Below are positions 12,580 through 23,800 of a DNA stretch of 64,000 nt, in pieces; the first letter of the stretch is position 1; the number at the start of each line of letters is the position of its first letter. A program made the position numbers and the translations under genes. Source of the stretch: Incurvaria masculella. Taxonomy: Eukaryota > Arthropoda > Insecta > Lepidoptera > Incurvariidae. The notes under the pieces were generated by a model. The model made no database searches, was not told the origin of the DNA, and was given only the letters and a program-made list of their open reading frames with translations. Location of the stretch: contig OX335644.1 in NCBI GenBank assembly GCA_946894095.1, forward strand, positions 17,341,595-17,405,594, given 5' to 3'.

Positions 12580-12665
12580 AACTGAGAACAACAAGGAAAA
12601 CAAGAACGGGAACAACACGAAAACAACAAGGAAAACAAGAACCAGGAACAACAAGAAAAAAAATT
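12580..12665. repeat. AAC/AAG-rich low-complexity tract
   Basis: Irregular repeats of gaacaacaaggaaaacaag type sequence. Frames across it are low-complexity and not credible genes. Confidence 0.7.
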
Positions 12666-12721
12666 GGGATATATTTTTCGTAGTGACAAAAGCAGACATT
12701 CAATCAGTAAGTTTATTTGCC

Positions 12722-13738
12722 CTATACTCCCTACAAACCAAACGTGCAGTCGGGGCCATAAAAGTTTATGAGCTAGTGAAGCCCAGTTGTGGATGCGCGA
12801 TTATCGATAGCGGTATCGATAATGGTGAGTATATTTGCTAGGGAAGTATATTAAATGTTTTTATATCTGCGCAAGTTTCAAATTAAAATTAAAATTAAGT
12901 CGTCTGTCATCTAACAGTTTTTGTATGTATGTAACTACTGACTTGTTAAGTATGTACGAAATTAGCTAGACTATTGTACTATTTACCAACACTTCTTTAT
13001 AATTACAAACACAGCTTACGTTCTGTGAAATGAAGAGTGTAACCCATGGGGGAAAGAGAAGATCGAACGCAGTATAGATTCATTGGAAGATTTGTTGTGA
13101 TCTGATTGGTCGCTCGCGGGGAGGGGAGGGGATGGAGGAATGATGTTTGATTGTTTGATGTATTGGATAGTTGCCGTTGTACTTTCTATCGAGATGGAGG
13201 CGTTTTGTTATAGTGCAACGACTAAACTTCATGGCGATTTAAATATTCAGTCGCGAACGTTGATCAATAATGTGTTTTTGTTTTTTAACGAAATAAAAAA
13301 TAATCCTACTAATACCTACTAAAAATACCGAATTATCAAATTTGTTTTCGTAAATCATACATAAAAATACCACACGACGGGCAAGATATATACCACGTGT
13401 TGGTTAGTTTTGCATATTTTATATGATTTTTGTACTGCTTTCATAAGTTTTTTTTTTAATATTAACCTTTGCATAAATAAAAAACCCGTTAGATGACAGA
13501 CGATTTAATTTTTATTTTTATTTGAAAATTGCGCAAACATAAAAAATGTTAAATATACTTCCCTAGTAAATATACTCACCATCCATCAGGGATAAGACGA
13601 ATATTTGACAATGTATCTTGTTCATGAAATCATGAAATATCTATCGACGCTATCGATAATCGCGGATCCACAACTGGGCTTCACTAGCTCATAAACTTTT
13701 ATGGCCCCGACTGCACGTTTGGTTTGTAGGGAGTATAG
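12722..13738. mobile_element. DNA element with about 200-bp terminal inverted repeats
   Basis: The left end (ctatactccctac, ggccataaaagtttatgagc, gattatcgatagc, agggaagtatatt, gtcgtctgtcatctaac) recurs in reverse at the right end (gttagatgacagacgatt, aatatacttccct, gctatcgataatc, gctcataaacttttatggcc, gtagggagtatag). The interior of about 560 bp has only short frames. It looks like a non-autonomous long-TIR transposon of unassigned superfamily. Confidence 0.75.
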
Positions 13739-13825
13739 TATTGTCCCTAGATAAGTACACACTGTCAGAAGGAAAATTAAAATATGGCCCAATATCATTA
13801 CAATCATCAATGAATGAACTGCTTT

Positions 13826-13862
13826 GATTGTGCGGTATTAGCCATCCATGTCAGATGAAAAA
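13826..13862 (+). mobile_element. SINE tail fragment
   Basis: The sequence gcggtattagccatccatgt matches the last part of the SINE body at 48885-48915. Confidence 0.5.
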
Positions 13863-16196
13863 CTAATCATCATTGAAAAGGGCTGGACTGACATAGCCCG
13901 TGGAGGCAGATTCTTATTGGCGGCAGCGGCGCCCCTTAAAAATTTTCGTTCTCCACAGAAGTAGCGCGCCACAATTTGATCACACCCACTCTCCGAATTT
14001 CCTATGCAAAACTGGTCGCGCGGAAAAAATAACTTTTGCACGCAAGTTTTTCTTTTTGTAAAACCGGAATGGGTGGCTGTGCCAAGGACCAAAGGTGCTC
14101 AGAAAAGCAAAATACACCTCGCTTTCTGGAACGACGCTCAGCGAGGCACCATACCAGTGGATCTGCGGACTTTGTTTGTGCGGCGCGTGTGTACATAAAG
14201 GGTTAGCAATCTTCTTCGAGCGCAAAACACCGGCGCGGAGGCGCGCGCTCGGCTGGCTAGTTTAGTTCCAAACGATGGCCAGACTTTGCGAGCGACGTGA
14301 AGGGGTGACGCCTTTTCATGGACAAGCAGAGCGTCGTTTCTTATACCCACATGTCTATGTCTATTCAGGGCACTGTGGTAGTTCATGACAGAAATAATAG
14401 TATTAAAACTAGACGTGCAAATGTTTCACATTTTTTTCTTGTTGTCACTGGAGATGTGCATCTCCTTAAGGTCCTTGCTTGCGGTGACCCTTGGTTCGGG
14501 TCACCTCTTTCACTAAAAGATGGTGGAAGGCGATGGCTGGACACGGCGTGATGCTCATGAACGGGTGCTGTGTGGGGACCGGCCTGCTCCAATTGGCAAC
14601 ATGTCAGGTGGCGGGTATAGTATTTGCGACAATACTTATATTTGTCATGCACTGTCGCACATAACCTGAATGATTGATTTTGTGAATTCATACTAATTTA
14701 TTGCTTTAACCTGTGTTTTCCTTATTTCATAATTTGTAAATACTTACTGTTAATGTTACAAAAAGTTTAAAAGTTATTAATACAAATTAGTACCAATACC
14801 TTGTATATCTGTAAGCAGTAGCAAACACTTTTATGAACTAGTCTAGTCTAGGAGGACGTTGAAAAATTTACCATGGAGTTTCTTGCCAGTTCTTCTTCGC
14901 TGGGATTGCTGAACTAGCTAATGAAAAAATTTGAGAAATCCGAAGTATTATCCTATGGATGATGAATAAACAATAAACAATATGCTAGGTGTAAAACCCT
15001 ATCACTTACTCAAACTGTATAAAACATGCGACTTTGTTTCCTACAATACACAGTGTTCACGGGCCCATTCGCAGTTGTCACTTTTTTCTGTATGTTCCAC
15101 ACAAGGCAAATACATTTTAAAATTAGAGTTGCAATGTGCCTAACATGAAGAATGTGAATCAAACAATGAAGATTGGGACACACGCAGACAGAAATATTAA
15201 AAACAATAGTCTGCTCAGACATGACACTAAAAGGAAATGGGTACTGCAGCTACTTGCTCCTGCTTTGCCAAATTGAAACCAAATACGATTTATTTTAATA
15301 AAACTTTTATATTTGTAATCATTAGAAAATATAGCACCCGTCAACAACAATAGCATATTATCATTCACAACAATCAAGTTTTTCTTAAAATTATCTCTGA
15401 GTCTTTCTACGTAAAAACAAAATGTTAGAAGAGGCTCTTCTTGTACACAATTTCGTTGCTAGGAGGAAACAAATTGCTATTGTACTGTTGTGTAGCCGAA
15501 AATGAGTGGCAATTCTGAAATGGTTAATTATGTGGCTAATAAAGGATAAATTATTTTTCATTGTTCAATCTAATCAAATTAACAATGCAAACGTTCAAAT
15601 TCAAATAAACATTATTCATTGTGTTGTCAGTCATTCCTGTGGTGGAATGCTGGTCTCCCTGTGGCTCAGATGGTTCAAAGCCAGTTGTCATAAACATTAA
15701 CAATATCATAATGGGGAAGAAAACAGCTTATTTATCACGACAGGTTGCATCTAGGTGACCTACCCTAAAAGATATGTCAAAGCTGTCAGAGACCCTAAAA
15801 TAAAACAGGGTAGACTTGAAAAAAATATTTAAGAAACCTACATTCTTTTAAAACGAATATTTATTATATCCTCGATATTTTTGGGAAAATAGATTGTTCT
15901 AAATTATGCCAATGAAATAAAGTGGGAAAGAAAATATTACAAGAACATAACCTATATTTCATTTCACACTTTGCGATGGTCAATTACATTAGAATTCGTT
16001 TGAAGACAAACAAAAGCTCTTCTTTTCCTCCAAACCTAATCCTAACTGCATCCTGGAGTATATCTTTAATCTAAAACCTGGTAAATAAAGCTTGACAGGA
16101 ATGACAGTTTTGACATTCCTTTGGTGAGGTTGTTCATGCGACACCTACAATAAGCTTTGTGTTTTCTTCCCCATTGTTTATCGTTGCGGTGTCCAG
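13863..16196. other. No confident gene
   Basis: 13900-14600 is somewhat GC-richer and holds overlapping short frames on both strands. None has a recognised domain or paired splice sites. 14830-14900 contains a 'ccatggagtttcttgccagt' motif that may be LINE debris. The rest is AT-rich and unassigned. Upstream exons of the gene at 16197-18522 should lie here or further left, but I could not place them. Confidence 0.35.
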
Positions 16197-18522
16197 CCCG
16201 CGAGAGAAGTTGCTGCAGGAGTACTGTACGCATCCATGTAACAACACATTACTAAAACTTAATCAGGCTAACTTAGAAACCATACATTCGGAGTGGACCA
16301 TTCAAATAACAGAAAAACTGGCTTATGTGTACTTGGGTGAGTAACAAGCACTTTACGATTAATTTCTTCACATCTGAATTTTCGATGTGGTATGATTTTA
16401 GCAAAGCCATACTCAGCCATAAAGTAACCTGATCTTTAAGCTTCGTGCATTGAACTTCAATTATGTTGAATTTCCAGTACAGAAAAGTCATTTCTGATTC
16501 ATGATTTTTAAACTACACCATTTTATTTAGTATTTTATCTTTCAAACAAACGAAATTACAACGGAAAAATGTAGTGAGAATTTAATGTGATAATATACAT
16601 GAATGAGGTGTGTGATCATATTTCACAAAGCCATAATTTCACCGTACACACCTTGGCCCCCATGCCGGTTCACAAGTCAACTTGACTGGACAGTGCGAAG
16701 AAGCATATCTGTAACACGTGTGTATTCTCTACTTAAACTTTAGTAAAACTTAAAAACGAACACAATATAGATTTACACAGATGAGGTAATTTGAAGGATG
16801 ATTATTAATTTCCCGTATCCTGTGAATGTTCGTACAGGTGCCAGCAGATGACTAGAACCCAAAGGCACAAGAAGGGTTGTGCTGTGGAGTAGACTTAACT
16901 GCATTAGAGTTTCTCACCTGCCAGCACACTTCACGGCAATAAAATATTTTGACATAAAAATAAACGTCTAGGGAAATGACTCGACGATTCTCTATGCAAT
17001 GTAAGCTTAAACTGAACTCTAGGGCATTCCATCATAACTTTTTTTGTTATCTCTTTAAACTTTTAATTCGCTGATTATCGTAATAAAAATCTATGATTTT
17101 GACTACGGAGCCTTTGTTTAATGTCTTCTATTAAAATGTTATGAGACTTTAAAAATATTCTATGGAAATCTTCAAAGTCAAAATTTTCAAGAGAATTGAC
17201 AAAGGGTTTTATATAAAACAAAAATATTTTTGACTGAATGCCCTTAAGGAGGCCCAACCCGGCGGCAATAACTCAATCGCGGGCACGGTACAAAACCATG
17301 CTGTTGCGCTCTGGGACCTTCTCTGTTTCAAAGAATAAGACAGGCTCCGTGATGAGGAAGATGCAACATGTCCAGAAAAAAGACAATGTGTATAGTGTAT
17401 GATTTGGTAAGATTTACGAAAATTTTAATTACAAAACGACTTATAGCTAAAAGTAAACCACGACCGCTGTAGTCAAATATCTAACAAAAACCAAATATAT
17501 TATAAATCTGGATTAAATAAGCTATGTCTGATGACTAATTTGTTTAAGATATTCTTACTTTATCATTGCGTAATCTACCTTCAAATTTATTGCATAAAAC
17601 GCGTGAAAAATCCGAACTTTCGGACCTTATAACTTAGGAACCAAACACAATTTTACAATGCCAATGGTCATCAGACATCTAGTTCGATCAAATAAAGCTA
17701 TTTTGAGTAAAATTTTGGATCTCTGACCAGAAATATGGGCGTGATCTTCTTTCCCCTTTTGTATGGGGAGATGAGCGGGATGGGCCACCTTAAAGTAATT
17801 AGATAGCGAATCCATGTAAAACTAGAATGGACTGAAAAGATATCGGAATTACGTATGTCCTACATTTCCTAGCTGTTTCATGCATACCATTTTGCTCACA
17901 GATTCATATTACATTTTCATATTTATTGGTAAAAATAAATGGCGATTTTCTTTTTCGTGCAGTTTTAATAAGGGTTGGCAGAGATCACTGATATGGTTTC
18001 AATCACAGCATACATCATCCATACAAGCTCTATCACTTATCACTAACCTATCCCGATACATGGTTGCATACAGTAGACTCCAACCCCGGGTTGTCCAGAC
18101 ATCCAGAGAAATGTAGACGGTAAAATATTCCAAATTATGAGAATGTTCTAGCATTTTCTACGGATAATACTTTTTAGCTCAGTGGAAGCGTCGCCACCAA
18201 TCGACAACGCCTGCTTATGCCTAAATGTTGCATTTTAAATTATTTAGTATTAAGAAATTCAACAGCGTAATCTAAAGTTATAACTAAAATATAAGACTCT
18301 GTCTATGAACATACTGGTGGGTTCTTTATGTACTTGGAAACAATTCTTCGTAATATATTTAAATTTCCAGATAAACAGTGTTTTGCAGGACTGGACAGGG
18401 TGTCAAAAGTCCTCAAGGATGAAAAGTCAAGGGAAAGAATTAAGCAAAACACTGTTTATCTGTTAATTGAAATATTATATCGAGAAGTGAAAATATATAA
18501 AAAATCTAACACAAATATTTGA
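16197..18522 (+). CDS. Unidentified gene, last two exons
   Basis: Two open segments are joined by good splice sites in compatible phase. The first exon is 16197-16336, with a pyrimidine-rich acceptor ending gtgtccag/C and donor TTGG/GTGAGT. The second is 18371-18522, with acceptor aaatttccag/AT and a TGA stop. The phase-1 join gives ...EKLAYVYLDKQCFAGLDRV..., and the tail reads KVLKDEKSRERIKQ then LLIEILYREVKIYKK. The sequence is rich in helix-forming residues, with no signal peptide or membrane segment. The first exon needs two more codon bases from an upstream exon that I could not find. A complete 542-bp MITE lies in the intron. The second exon contains an 18-bp perfect inverted repeat, which is odd for coding DNA. 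It could be a live gene's 3' end or an old gene fragment. I do not recognise the family. The gene is convergent with CHK2. Confidence 0.4.
17244..17793 (-). mobile_element. TTAA-flanked MITE, family 1 (copy 1)
   Basis: It is flanked by TTAA at 17244-17247 and 17790-17793. The termini are ggaggcccaacccgg and its mirror cgggatgggccacc. Length is about 542 bp between the target sites. It shares the interior with copies at 32422-33117, 50851-51392 and 52630-53171, and is in reverse orientation to the last two. No ORF. Confidence 0.85.
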
Positions 18523-20422
18523 GGTAAAATAATCAACATTTTAAATAATGATTCGATTTGAACTTATTATCTAAATACGCATTTAAGTACACCATATAGG
18601 CATCCTTATGTATGATTTACACATATTATTTCTAAAGACCTAACTGGTAACTGGTAAGGTGGGATTCAAGATGTAAAATGAGTGTTACATCGATAGGGCA
18701 GTATTTTTCAATAGAAGATGGAGATTCAGGATGTGCAATACGTATAGTAGAGTGCTTAAACCTACAATCCTAGTAGATCTTTTTTGTTCAGGTAAGGTTT
18801 GATCAATATATGTATAGAGTGAGTGAAAGAGAACACGTCAAACCCAACGACTGCTTTAAACTCTTTGGGAATTAGAAAAAAACGTTTTCCCATATTTTTT
18901 TGCAGTATAATTGTTCAGTTTGAGGTACAGAGTCACCACTGTTTGCTTGATCAAACTTCACTCGACCAGCTTCAATAGCATTATTAAACCCTGAAATATG
19001 CCCTTAAAACCAAATTTATTTTTTGAATATAAAAACAAAAAAATAGGCAGCCTTTTCTAAATAAGAAATTGCCATGACATCTGACACTTTTATCTAAAAT
19101 TTTACATAAAACACAACAAAACAAGAATTAATGCACCAGACAGAACCCTTATATGCAAAATATCAGTAAGGTTAATCTTGAAATTAACATTGATGAATAC
19201 TTAAATTTTTTTTACTCATGTAAGGACTGCTACTCGCGTGAGACCTTCTCAAACGAGTCAGTATAGGTTCGTCCATTTCTAAATATTCTAATAAGAGTGC
19301 GATGACAAAATAAAATGCGAGCAATCATGTCATCCGAAAGCGAGATGAAAGTGATTCACATTCACCTGTCCATGTGAATTCTATGAGTACAGCAGCTGCA
19401 TATGAATGAAAATCTGTCCCACTTAAATTTTTGAGTCAAAATTCTCCATATAAAGCGGAACGATTTCAGAATTAACAGCACAGAGTTAAAGCCATTTATG
19501 ACAGCCAGACATGCACTTTTGTCTGATTAGCTTAACTATGATAGTATCTATGCGCTATGAAGTAACTTACGAATCTATTCAATAAAATATGATTAACATT
19601 GGTGAAAATTGTGCGATGCGTTTATAGCCTTAGTCAGCTTACATGCATCAAAAAGCTTGGTTCAACATCGACGTATTTCTGTCCAATCTCTAAAAATAAT
19701 CTCACTTAAATAAAAAAAATACTTTCACTGCCGTATCTTAAATTCCTTGTCATGAAATAATAAATGTAACGCATTTAGACTAACTTATTGTGTAATGATT
19801 CATATTACTTTGTTCATTTGTGTCATAATAATATAAAGTAGAATACAGTGTGGGATACTAGATGTAGATATTGAATGAACCAGGAGGTGTATGTATGCAT
19901 GTAATTTCACTTAGCCCCGGTTGCACGAAGAGACGGCCGAGTTAATCAGCGTTCAAACACGTCACTTTTAGTGAACCGCATAGAGTTCCTTCCATACTGT
20001 CTATACAAAGTGACGTGTTTAATTGTACATTGATGTTGATTTTAATTTTTTGTGCTTTCGTGCACTAGGCCCTTAGTTCATTATTTCATGAACAAGAAAT
20101 ATGAAACATGGAAGCAAAAAAAAACGACGATTATGGCAGATTTTTGGCAATAAACTTAGTTAACAGCGGCTAAGTAATACTTCTAAGTTCAGGTAACAGG
20201 TACTAGTAAAGAACCAAGGTTCAAGAATGAGCTTTTTTAACTGGAAAGAATATCATGTATTCGACAAAGAACCAGTTTAAAAGTCCAACATACAGCATAT
20301 TCGTAGATTGACTCCAATGAGAGTAAGTCTAGGCACCAAACGTGGACGGATAAGTATTTATCCAAAGTCGAATAATATCAGCAAGACAACAAAATGCTAA
20401 CCAAAAAATTGGTTTTCACTAA
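18523..20422. other. Intergenic between the convergent unknown gene and CHK2
   Basis: AT-rich, with no protein-like frames. It includes one copy of a short dispersed inverted-repeat element (19914-20077) and presumably the CHK2 3'UTR next to 20423. Confidence 0.45.
19914..20077. mobile_element. Short MITE, 'tgcacgaa' family (copy 1)
   Basis: The left end agccccggttgcacgaag and the right end ctttcgtgcactaggccctt are inverted. The interior carries tacaaagtgacgtgttt. Related copies lie at 30929-31055 and 43085-43150. Confidence 0.6.
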
Positions 20423-20887
20423 CTATTGACCATCGACAATAATAAGGTAATTAGAATCATTGCTCTCCATGCTCCGAGCGGACGAAGTGTCATCGCTGCG
20501 ATGCGTGATTAGAATATCGTCATTTTTGTCCGTTTTCAATGGGTACATTCCCAGGCGCAATTTCTTTGGGATCGGCTCACACGAGCTGAAACTGTCGCTC
20601 AGCATTCGCTTTGGGTTCTGTAGGCTCAGCACAACGCTGCTCTGACTAGAATTAGTCTTTATCTGGCTGGGGTCGGTCTTATCCTGGCTGGAAAGTGTCT
20701 TATCCTGGCTGGAACGTGTCTTATCCTGGCTGGAACTTGCCTTATCCTGGCTGGACTGCGCCTTGTTCTGATCGCACAGTGTCTTGTTTTCTTCATCGGA
20801 GTGTGAAGAGGCGACGCTGAGTTGGCTGAACTGATGGTGGGTGGAGTGGGTCAGGAGTTGATTGACGCGGCTTATTATTTCTTTGTC
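20423..20887 (-). CDS. CHK2 exon 10 (C-terminal tail with SQ heptads)
   Basis: The acceptor is acttcttccag/GAC; it stops with TAG at 20423-20425 and is 465 nt. It encodes a Ser-rich region, then four SSQDK heptads and one PSQIK heptad (each heptad is 21 bp), then a basic segment ([12 protein letters not shown]) and an acidic, Ser-rich end. The six SQ dipeptides in this run are candidate ATM/ATR target sites. Confidence 0.9.
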   Translation of the reverse strand, partial: DKEIISRVNQLLTHSTHHQFSQLSVASSHSDEENKTLCDQNKAQSSQDKASSSQDKTRSSQDKTLSSQDKTDPSQIKTNSSQSSVVLSLQNPKRMLSDSFSSCEPIPKKLRLGMYPLKTDKNDDILITHRSDDTSSARSMESNDSNYLIIVDGQ

Positions 20888-23800
20888 CTGGAAGAAGTTG
20901 CAAATGTTTAATAAAAAATATATTTATTTATAAAAATTATACTACCCGACAAAAGCAATCATTTTACCGGCCTCTGAGCGTCCGCTTTGATCTGAGATTG
21001 TTATCCAAAGCTCCTTTTAAAACATGGAAAAAGTCTAAGAGAAAAGTGGCATTGTGGTTACAGTCGTCTGTACGCACCTGCATCCATTCGGACTGTAGGA
21101 TGTCTGTAAGAGTCGCACGTCGCATTGGATGAACCGTGAGCATGCGTCGCATAAGCACCTGTCACAAAAAACATAATCACTGAAATGGCACCTTCCGGCC
21201 CGTATAAAGTCTCCGGGGTTGCAGCTGCAAATATAAGTTGCTGATAATGATACTAACTCTAGCGCAATGGCTCATTTTTACACCAAAACGGGTGTGATAA
21301 TGAGCCATTCCGCTAGAGTCGGTACAATATGACATACCCTACATACCCTGGTTTATTTCCCTTTACCTTTAGTTACCTGGAATTCTTGATACGCAAACCG
21401 AAAAATACATTAAAAATACATTTACATGTAGATTTAACTGTTACATTTTGTGAAATCTAAGATAGTTGTGAGCTAAGTACATACTTACATATCATTATTA
21501 AAAGTCATTAGTGCTGTAGCGGTCCAAATTGAATGGCAAGCGGGACATGGAAAAAGGCTAATCCCACAGGAATGTCTGTTGAGATACAGGTAGAAGTTAG
21601 AAAGTGGAACAGTGCATTTTCGGTTGGAGCAGCTCTGTAGGATCTGCTCAGATAGTCGCTGGAGAATGGCAGGTAACCCGGGTTACACAGTTAAGAACGG
21701 CCCGTAAGCTATGTCCCCAATACAAACGTAGTTTACTAATCATTTGGAAACCGCAATTCCAAATAAAATTATATTTAATATCTAATATCAGGTAACAAAT
21801 ATCTGTGTCTGCACGCTGTTGTTTTTTTTGAAAATTCCAAACAGAATGAAATGAAAGCAAAAAGAAAATCTTCATACGAATTTTGTTTTCTCTGTGGTTC
21901 GACCCAGAATATATTAACCGAAAAAACAAAGACATGCAGAAACGGATATTTGTAGCCTAATGTTTAATAGTAAATATCAAGTAAGTTGGAACAGTGGTTT
22001 TCAAATGATTAGTAAACTACGTTTGCATGGGAGGTGAAATTGTATGATGCTTACGGGCCGACCTTAAGAGAACCTGCACCACATGCAGTACCTTGGCCTG
22101 GGGGCTGACACCGCGCCAGTGCGGCTCCGAGTAGGTGTAGCGGCCCTTCAGGATCTGCTCGCGCAGGGTCAACCCCGGGTAGTCGCCGGAGAACGGCAGG
22201 TAGCCCGACAGACTGCAACACAATACATCAATAGAAATCGGAAAAGAGTATGTAAATTTTTTTAAACGGACGAAAAAAACGTGTCAATTTGAATGTTCCT
22301 CTATGAAACAAGTGTGCTTGTTTGTATATACTTAATCATATTATAATTGGTATATTTTAGCTTCCTGAAGACGAGAAACTATAGATATATTTTTTTTTAA
22401 ATCACATTTGGTCTCATTTCGGGCAGAAATATGAGATTATGTTAATATTGTTCAAGTAATGTAAATAAAGCAATATTTTACTTCAGAGTTTATTAACCAT
22501 GTCAACAAAGCAAATGAAAACTGCTTGAATCGAGCGATACTTGCGTAATCGCAGTTCGTCGTTCGATGGAAATGAAAACACAATTTAATGATCAATCGTC
22601 ACAATAAAACAATTACATACACCATAAATCTCCATATTAATTTGAAATTCCAAAATTTAGGCATTTTTCGGGGTAGTCTACTTCTTCAGCTCTGCTTTTC
22701 AAATGGGCAATCCTTAAAGATTCGTTTCATCGAGACCCAAAAAAGGGAGAAGATTCGCGCTCACCATATGAAGAAGATGACCCCGAGGCTCCAGACGTCG
22801 ACCTGCGGCCCGTAGCTGCTGCGGCCGTCCGCCGCGAGGATCTCCGGCGCGAGGTACAGCGGCGTGCCGCACATCGTCTTCATGAAGCTGGCCTCGCCCA
22901 CCAGCTTGCTCAGGCCAAAGTCCGTGATCTTCACCACCGTCTCATCGTCGCGCCCTTCCAGCAGCACGTTCTCCGGCTACACAAATAAGAGACTGTATGG
23001 ACAAACAGATTGCTCTTAATTTTAGTTTTGGTGGATGGCGCCACTAGTACTTTAAAGTTGCGCCGTTAACTACACAGATTAAGTAGAATATACTAATACA
23101 TAGAATATAATACCCATTTTGGTTAATTACCCTCGTTAACAGTGTTAGCAACCCTTGCAAATTTTATACAGTACGGTTTAATACGATATAAGGTCGCAGT
23201 ACGCGATGACCTGCATGTGCAGGTCCAGCTCAACAAGAGCAGCCTTGTGAGCGGCTTGGGCAACCGGCTTAGCGGTAAACAGTTGAACGGCTCGCCGGCC
23301 TCCATGAGCTCCAGGACAAAGATAAAGTAGGAATGTGTATACCTTGAGGTCGCGGTGCGTGATGCCCTGCGAGTGCAGGTACTGCACGGCGAGCACCACC
23401 TGCCGGAACAGCAGCTTGGTGAGCGGCTCGGGCAGTGAGCCGAGCTCCGTGATGCGGTCAAACAGCTCGCCTCCCTCCATCAGCTCCAGCACGATGTACA
23501 CAGCGTCGCGCGACTCGAATATTTCTTCCGTGGATATTATGCAAGGCTGGGGGCAAACAAGTAAATCATTAAAAGGCTATTTCAATCAGAATTGCTTTGA
23601 CATTAAGCTTCTTTAAAAAAAGGTCAATAATTTGATTGAAGAATGATAGAATTAAAGATGTTGAGACCTTTATTTTTTCATCTACATGGACTGGAAAGCA
23701 TAATTGATGTATTTCCCGGGGAAGTTTCTTTTGCGGTAATCGAACCACCTCTAAAAAGGTGAGGAATCTGAGAGTGTGTGTTAAGGAAAAAAAACGAATT

